From contig JAHIYS010000197.1 of NCBI GenBank assembly GCA_018814965.1, positions 1 through 5,041 of the forward strand: a DNA stretch of 5,041 nucleotides. Direction: 5' to 3'. The position numbers and the translations under genes are program-made. Below, piece by piece: positions 1 to 2,693 of the stretch. This DNA comes from Gammaproteobacteria bacterium. Its GTDB lineage: Bacteria > Pseudomonadota > Gammaproteobacteria > UBA9339. The notes beneath the pieces were generated by a model. That model saw only the letters and a list, made by a program, of their open reading frames with translations. It was not told the origin of the DNA and did no database searches. Position 1 is the stretch's first letter; each line of letters opens with the position of its first letter.

Positions 1-27
1 GAGGTTCAAGCCCTTCCCGGGGAGCCA
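1..27 (+). tRNA. tRNA 3' end, probably tRNA-Asn (partial)
   Basis: The first bases form the 3' part of a tRNA cut by the window edge. Bases 1-4 are most of the 5' strand of the T stem, 5-11 (TTCAAGC) are the T loop, 12-16 (CCTTC) close the stem, 17-23 (CCGGGGA) are the 3' acceptor strand, G24 is the discriminator and 25-27 are an encoded CCA. The missing 5' acceptor strand should read TCCCCGG. A U1-A72 pair with discriminator G fits tRNA-Asn, whose gammaproteobacterial genes often begin TCCCC. tRNA-Gln shares those two features and cannot be excluded, because the anticodon is outside the window. That this is a tRNA end is fairly sure; the isotype is inferred. Confidence 0.75.
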
Positions 28-255
28 ATTTACTTCTACAGTCTTCATGTCACAATTTTACACATATATCATTCAGAGTATTTCAAGTAATCGTTATTAT
101 TGTTGAGCTTGCTAAAATCCGCTTTTTTGTCATGTTGGCAAAAGTCATATTTTTTGTTGTGCCGGCGATAGCTGGTTGTAAAGATCACAGAATTCGTTGT
201 GCTCTTAAAGCATCGTTGCTGACTGGAGCCAGGATTTCTACTTGATACATTGTAT

Positions 256-296
256 GTCATTGCAAGGAGCAAGCAAAGCTTGCGACGCGGCAATCT
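256..296. repeat. Palindromic interspersed repeat, copy 1
   Basis: The element starts GTCATTGCAAG and ends GCAATCT. It contains a perfect inner hairpin, GCAAGC (269-274), AAA loop, GCTTGC (278-283), and outer arms ATTGC (259-263) and GCAAT (290-294) that can also pair. A relative with the same ends lies at 2484-2520. Similar GTCATTGC-type palindromes are known from Rickettsia and other host-associated bacteria. Seeing two copies in one small window suggests a genome-wide family. Confidence 0.7.
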
Positions 297-310
297 CAAT
301 AAGCAGATAA

Positions 311-341
311 CTAGATTCCGCGATCAAGCTGCGGGACGACG
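311..341. repeat. Second palindromic element (CCGC...GCGG hairpin)
   Basis: Stem CCGC (318-321) pairs with GCGG (331-334) around the loop GATCAAGCT, and T-G and T-A pairs extend it outward by two positions. It follows copy 1 of the GTCATTGC repeat after a 14-base gap, so the two may form one composite element. On the minus strand it lies 66 bases past the hydrolase stop and could slow or protect that transcript's 3' end, but no T-run follows it. Confidence 0.55.
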
Positions 342-406
342 ATTATTATATTTTGTCGAGCCGTCAAACCCATAATTTCTTAAGATCAAGAGAAGGGGGC
401 AAGGGT

Positions 407-1282
407 TTATAAGTATTTATTAAACCATGATACTTGCTTATTGGTGACCTGTTCTAAATAATCACCAGCATAAAGATCAAAGTGAGTAGCATCTTTAACT
501 ACCATTAACTCTTTTGGTTCCAACGCCAGGTCATATAAAGCATAAGTTTCACTGATAGGGTTAACCAAGTCTTTTTCTGCGCCAATGATTGAAATTGGTA
601 CATTTAGATTTTTCAGATAGTTTTCAGGTTTATAATTCATCGTTTCAAGAATAGTTAAAAAAGGGATTTTAGTTTTTAATTCTGGAAATTTATCGGAATA
701 TTCTTGAAAAAACTTCTTTGATTGTTCATCAGATAATATTTTGCTAACAGGCACCATCATCTCTTTGCCGGTCAATTCTTTTTTCTCTTGCAATTTTAAG
801 AGGGTCTCTTTGAGTTTGTTTTTATCCTCTGGAGTCATGTTCCCAGTAATGCATCGCTCGCCATTTCCAAAGGCTAATTGAATGCATAGACATTTTACTC
901 GCTGATCTTCGCTAGTTGCCACAATTGCATTAGCTGCGCCATAGGATGTTCCCCAAAGCCCGATTCTATTGGCATCAATTTCATCGAGGGAGGATAAGTA
1001 TGATATTGCATTTTTAATATCTTCTACTTGTAATTTTGGTACCAATCTGCCAGGTTCTCCTTCGCTGCTACCAAATCCTCTGTAATCAAATGTTAAAGCT
1101 AGATAGCCATTGTCTGCTAGCTTTTTTGCATATGCTGGCAAAAGCATTTCCTTGGTGCCAGCGAAACCTTGGCATAATGCAACTCCTGGTATCTTACGAT
1201 CTATATGTGGTTTGGGGAAATATAAAGTTCCTGCAATTTGAGCCCCTTCGGATAAAAATGTTAATGTTTTGGTTATGGTCAT
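407..1282 (-). CDS. Alpha/beta hydrolase with helical lid
   Basis: A 291-residue predicted cytoplasmic serine hydrolase, complete and without a signal peptide. The catalytic triad is readable: Ser113 in GTSYG (nucleophile elbow), Asp238 in GAEKDLVNP and His267 in DATHFDLY. The QGFAGTKE segment (38-45) is the likely oxyanion-hole loop, and TFDYRGFGSSEGEPG (64-78) is typical of the S15/dienelactone-hydrolase-like branch. Residues about 139-222, between the core strands, are charged and helical and should form a lid over the active site. The family cleaves esters, amides or C-C bonds; the substrate cannot be read from sequence. The ATG at 1282 has no clear Shine-Dalgarno sequence (TAAATACTTAT precedes it), but the protein begins at the usual point before the first strand. 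It diverges from dgkA and has no operon partner in the window. Confidence 0.93.
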   Translation of the reverse strand: MTITKTLTFLSEGAQIAGTLYFPKPHIDRKIPGVALCQGFAGTKEMLLPAYAKKLADNGYLALTFDYRGFGSSEGEPGRLVPKLQVEDIKNAISYLSSLDEIDANRIGLWGTSYGAANAIVATSEDQRVKCLCIQLAFGNGERCITGNMTPEDKNKLKETLLKLQEKKELTGKEMMVPVSKILSDEQSKKFFQEYSDKFPELKTKIPFLTILETMNYKPENYLKNLNVPISIIGAEKDLVNPISETYALYDLALEPKELMVVKDATHFDLYAGDYLEQVTNKQVSWFNKYL

Positions 1283-1591
1283 ATAAGTATTTACCCAGGA
1301 GTGTATAATACTGGGTATTTTAATGATATTTATCTATGTGGTCTAGCTTTATATAGAAAACAATAATTATCATGAATAAAGTTTATATAAATAGACATAT
1401 TTTTATCAAAATGGATTTATTTAAATTACTGTCTTATGGTTATGCAAATTGGTAATTTTTGATCTTATTTTGCATGTAATACTGCTATATAAAGTAAAGA
1501 ACATTTAGTTTGGAATTAGTGCTGGTTTAAAAAAACAACAGATATGTCTATTATCAATGGGTTATAATTATTACATGAGACATTTAATCTG
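1283..1591. other. AT-rich divergent intergenic region
   Basis: This stretch between the two divergent genes is very AT-rich and holds no supportable ORF or RNA gene. Apart from the inverted repeat next to the hydrolase start, I see only AT-rich partial symmetries, for example AATAGACATAT (1390-1400) opposite ATATGTCTATT (1542-1552). A TATAAT at 1563-1568 lacks a matching -35 box. Confidence 0.5.
1292..1317 (-). promoter_or_regulatory. Inverted repeat over the hydrolase -10 region
   Basis: TACCCAG (1292-1298) and CTGGGTA (1311-1317) form a perfect 7-bp inverted repeat with a 12-base spacer. On the minus strand the spacer holds TATTAT (1310-1305), a plausible -10 box for the hydrolase 22 bases before its ATG. 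No good -35 box stands at the proper distance. The arms bracket the -10 box, so a repressor or activator site is a reasonable guess. Because transcription would start at its edge, an RNA hairpin is less likely. Confidence 0.35.
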
Positions 1592-1620
1592 TTTATAAAG
1601 AATGATTATTTTATTATAAT
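1592..1620 (+). promoter_or_regulatory. Sigma70-type promoter for dgkA
   Basis: TTTATA (1592-1597, 4 of 6 matches to TTGACA) is followed by a 17-base spacer and a perfect TATAAT (1615-1620). Transcription would start near 1627, giving dgkA a 5' leader of about 110 bases. The perfect -10 and ideal spacing support it, although the AT-rich background makes chance matches common. Confidence 0.55.
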
Positions 1621-1626
1621 AGTGCT

Positions 1627-1710
1627 GTTACGGCGGTATGGGGTTACAATCTCCAAGCGGTAAACCACGAGAGTAAGTTTGGAACCCATGCTTCGAGCTT
1701 AGTCGAAAAA
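1627..1710 (+). promoter_or_regulatory. Possible structured 5' leader of dgkA
   Basis: Just after the predicted start site the composition changes from very AT-rich to roughly half GC, and pairings appear. ATGGGGTT (1638-1645) pairs with AACCCAT (1683-1689) with one bulged G. Inside it TCTC (1650-1653) pairs with GAGA (1669-1672), and GGT (1659-1661) with ACC (1664-1666) over a tight loop. TCCAA (1652-1656) can instead pair with TTGGA (1679-1683), which is incompatible with the first fold. TTCGA (1692-1696) and TCGAA (1703-1707) form a further hairpin. I do not recognise a known riboswitch class. It may be a regulatory leader, or simply a degenerate repeat. Confidence 0.3.
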
Positions 1711-1723
1711 TTGATTCAAAATT

Positions 1724-1727
1724 GGAG
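1724..1727 (+). promoter_or_regulatory. Shine-Dalgarno deciding the dgkA start
   Basis: GGAG lies 9 bases before the ATG at 1737. The in-frame TTG at 1722 overlaps this site and so cannot be served by it, and the ATG at 1743 is 15 bases away. The start at 1737 is therefore preferred. Confidence 0.7.
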
Positions 1728-1736
1728 CTATGTTTT

Positions 1737-2138
1737 ATGGCCATGATCGAAAATAGTAAAGGAGCTCAGAAGAGCCGACATAAAAATCAGCATCTACTAC
1801 AGTCTTTTTATCATTCCTGGTGTGGTTTAAAGGCCATCTTTGAAGATGATATTGCATTTAAACAAGAAGTGTTTTTAACTGTTGCAATAATCCCTTTTGC
1901 GTTAATTTTTGGTGCGAGCGCAATTGAAAAAGCACTTTTAATCGGCAGCTGGTTTTTGGTTTTGCTTATGGAGATTATAAATTCATCCATAGAAAATGTT
2001 GTAGATAGGATTAGCATGGAAATTCATCCTATATCAAAAAAAATTAAAGATATGGCTTCGGCAGCGGTGTTAATATCTATTATTAATGTGATTATTGTGT
2101 GGGCAATTATTTTGGTTGGTTACATTAGGTCAAGTTAA
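1737..2138 (+). CDS. dgkA: Diacylglycerol kinase (DgkA, prokaryotic membrane type)
   Basis: A 133-residue inner-membrane enzyme that phosphorylates diacylglycerol with ATP to give phosphatidic acid, recycling the lipid by-product of envelope sugar synthesis. The E. coli enzyme has 122 residues, and here residues align with an offset of 10 owing to a longer polar N-terminus. The signature EIINSSIENVVDRI (79-92) and the KDMASAAVL stretch (104-112) are plain. By alignment Glu79, Asn82, Glu86, Asp90, Lys104 and Asp105 match E. coli Glu69, Asn72, Glu76, Asp80, Lys94 and Asp95. E. coli Glu28 is replaced by Asp38, and Glu34 is kept as Glu44. Three membrane helices are expected at about 45-62, 65-81 and 107-128, after an amphipathic N-terminal helix; the active enzyme is a homotrimer. 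It appears monocistronic, with its own promoter, and converges on the tRNA genes. Confidence 0.95.
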   Translation: MAMIENSKGAQKSRHKNQHLLQSFYHSWCGLKAIFEDDIAFKQEVFLTVAIIPFALIFGASAIEKALLIGSWFLVLLMEIINSSIENVVDRISMEIHPISKKIKDMASAAVLISIINVIIVWAIILVGYIRSS

Positions 2139-2165
2139 CCATTGAAGATTACATCAAGGTGAGAG

Positions 2166-2190
2166 GTTATGAGAATCATAACTACTATTT
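2166..2190 (+). terminator. Weak hairpin terminator after dgkA
   Basis: GTTATGA (2166-2172), GAA loop and TCATAAC (2176-2182) make a perfect 7-bp hairpin 27 bases past the dgkA stop, followed by the T-leaning TACTATTT. The stem is AT-rich and the T-tract interrupted, so it is weak for an intrinsic terminator. It sits between convergent transcripts and could also act on the tRNA-His side, where no T-run follows. Confidence 0.4.
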
Positions 2191-2196
2191 TAATGT

Positions 2197-2273
2197 TGGG
2201 GTGAGCGATGGGAATCGAACCCACGACAACCGGAATCACAATCCGGGGCTCTACCTATTGAGCTACGCTCACC
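2197..2273 (-). tRNA. tRNA-His (anticodon GTG)
   Basis: A complete tRNA of 77 bases counting the extra 5' G and the encoded CCA. The acceptor strands GTGAGCG and CGCTCAC pair fully, and the T arm is GTGGG-TTCGATT-CCCAT. The anticodon GTG lies at 2239-2237 in the loop TTGTGAT over a CCGGA/TCCGG-type stem. The G at position -1 (2273) faces discriminator C73 (2200), the identity pair specific to tRNA-His. It lies downstream of tRNA-Arg on the same strand and has its own promoter-like boxes. Confidence 0.97.
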
Positions 2274-2324
2274 ATAACAAAACCTTGGCAATAATCTCTA
2301 AAGCTTTACAGGTACTTTCGGTAC

Positions 2325-2354
2325 ATTGTATCTCGATTTTATACCGGTTGTCAC
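2325..2354 (-). promoter_or_regulatory. Promoter for tRNA-His
   Basis: Read on the minus strand, GTGACA (2354-2349, 5 of 6 to TTGACA), an 18-base spacer and TACAAT (2330-2325, 5 of 6 to TATAAT) stand about 50 bases before the tRNA 5' end. No strong terminator separates tRNA-Arg from tRNA-His, so read-through from the upstream gene may also supply this tRNA. Confidence 0.55.
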
Positions 2355-2397
2355 CTAAAGTGTTGCTTCACGCTACCTTTGGCTAGCTTTAATTCTA

Positions 2398-2474
2398 TGG
2401 TGTGCCCGACAGGATTCGAACCTGTGGCCACCGGCTTAGAAGGCTGGTGCTCTATCCAACTGAGCTACGGGCAC
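2398..2474 (-). tRNA. tRNA-Arg (anticodon TCT)
   Basis: A complete 77-base tRNA. The acceptor GTGCCCG pairs with CGGGCAC, the discriminator is A and CCA is encoded (2400-2398). The anticodon TCT (2440-2438) lies in the loop CTTCTAA over a CCAGC/GCCGG stem, and the T arm is ACAGG-TTCGAAT-CCTGT. It reads AGA and, by wobble, AGG, codons used in this AT-rich window, for example AGA several times in the large downstream gene. It has its own upstream promoter and lies on the same strand as tRNA-His, 124 bases apart. Confidence 0.97.
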
Positions 2475-2483
2475 TTAATTAAC

Positions 2484-2520
2484 GTCATTGCAAGCCTCTG
2501 CAGTGCAGGCGAAGCAACCT
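2484..2520. repeat. Palindromic interspersed repeat, copy 2
   Basis: It has the same ends as the element at 256-296: it starts GTCATTGCAAG and ends GCAACCT, with a different palindromic core, GCCTCTGCAGTGCAGGC (2494-2510). It lies between the tRNA-Arg gene and its predicted promoter, so it should be transcribed as part of the pre-tRNA leader. Confidence 0.6.
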
Positions 2521-2530
2521 AGACAGGCTC

Positions 2531-2560
2531 TATATAATCATCTAATTTTCTTTATGTCAA
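2531..2560 (-). promoter_or_regulatory. Promoter for tRNA-Arg
   Basis: On the minus strand a perfect -35 box TTGACA (2560-2555) is followed by an 18-base spacer and TATATA (2536-2531); with a 17-base spacer the -10 would be TTATAT. Transcription would start near 2524, about 50 bases before the mature tRNA. The exact consensus -35 suits a strong tRNA promoter. Confidence 0.65.
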
Positions 2561-2656
2561 CTTGCGAGATTGATTGCAAAAAAGTGACCAAACTTTGATC
2601 TATTGTTATCTTTATTTAATGAAGACATGACGACTGTATGTTCCTGAGCATAATCT

Positions 2657-2685
2657 TTAACAATATTCTGCTTTCAATGTATAAT
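2657..2685 (+). promoter_or_regulatory. Near-consensus promoter of the toxin gene
   Basis: TTAACA (2657-2662, 5 of 6), a 17-base spacer and a perfect TATAAT (2680-2685). The -10 box ends only 8 bases before the ATG at 2694, so the start site should fall at about 2691-2693 and the mRNA would have almost no leader. No Shine-Dalgarno sequence is visible before the start codon, which agrees with that. Confidence 0.65.
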
Positions 2686-2693
2686 AATTGAGC

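Larger units (their letters stand above)
28..406. other. Intergenic region without a convincing gene
   Basis: I see no supported gene between the tRNA end and the hydrolase stop codon. The only open frame of note (minus, 69-299) begins with TTG inside the palindromic repeat at 256-296, has no ribosome binding site, and encodes a low-complexity Asn/Lys/Ser-rich peptide that I do not recognise. The stretch holds two palindromic elements (256-296 and 311-341) and a long-looped inverted repeat, AAACCC (366-371) and GGGTTT (403-408), that overlaps the hydrolase stop. None of these has the T-tract of an intrinsic terminator for the hydrolase. Confidence 0.6.

Noticed and set aside
69..299. Minus-strand 76-residue open frame
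   Set aside because: It starts with TTG inside a palindromic repeat, has no ribosome binding site, and encodes a low-complexity peptide with no recognisable motif.
366..408. AAACCC/GGGTTT as a terminator for the hydrolase
   Set aside because: Six base pairs with a loop of about 31 bases and no T-run on the minus strand; it also overlaps the stop codon.
1036..1308. Plus-strand 90-residue open frame
   Set aside because: It lies antisense within the alpha/beta hydrolase gene, whose catalytic triad is intact.
1390..1552. Inverted repeat AATAGACATAT (1390-1400) and ATATGTCTATT (1542-1552)
   Set aside because: It has 11-bp arms 141 bases apart in very AT-rich DNA, with no gene between them and no target duplication; chance is a sufficient explanation.
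1722..1736. TTG 1722 as the dgkA start
   Set aside because: It overlaps the GGAG ribosome binding site that serves ATG 1737 and adds residues absent from the family.
1811..2017. Minus-strand 68-residue open frame
   Set aside because: Antisense shadow of dgkA.
2159..2386. Plus-strand 75-residue open frame
   Set aside because: It runs through the complement of tRNA-His; peptides such as SDGNRTHD are classic false translations of tRNA genes.
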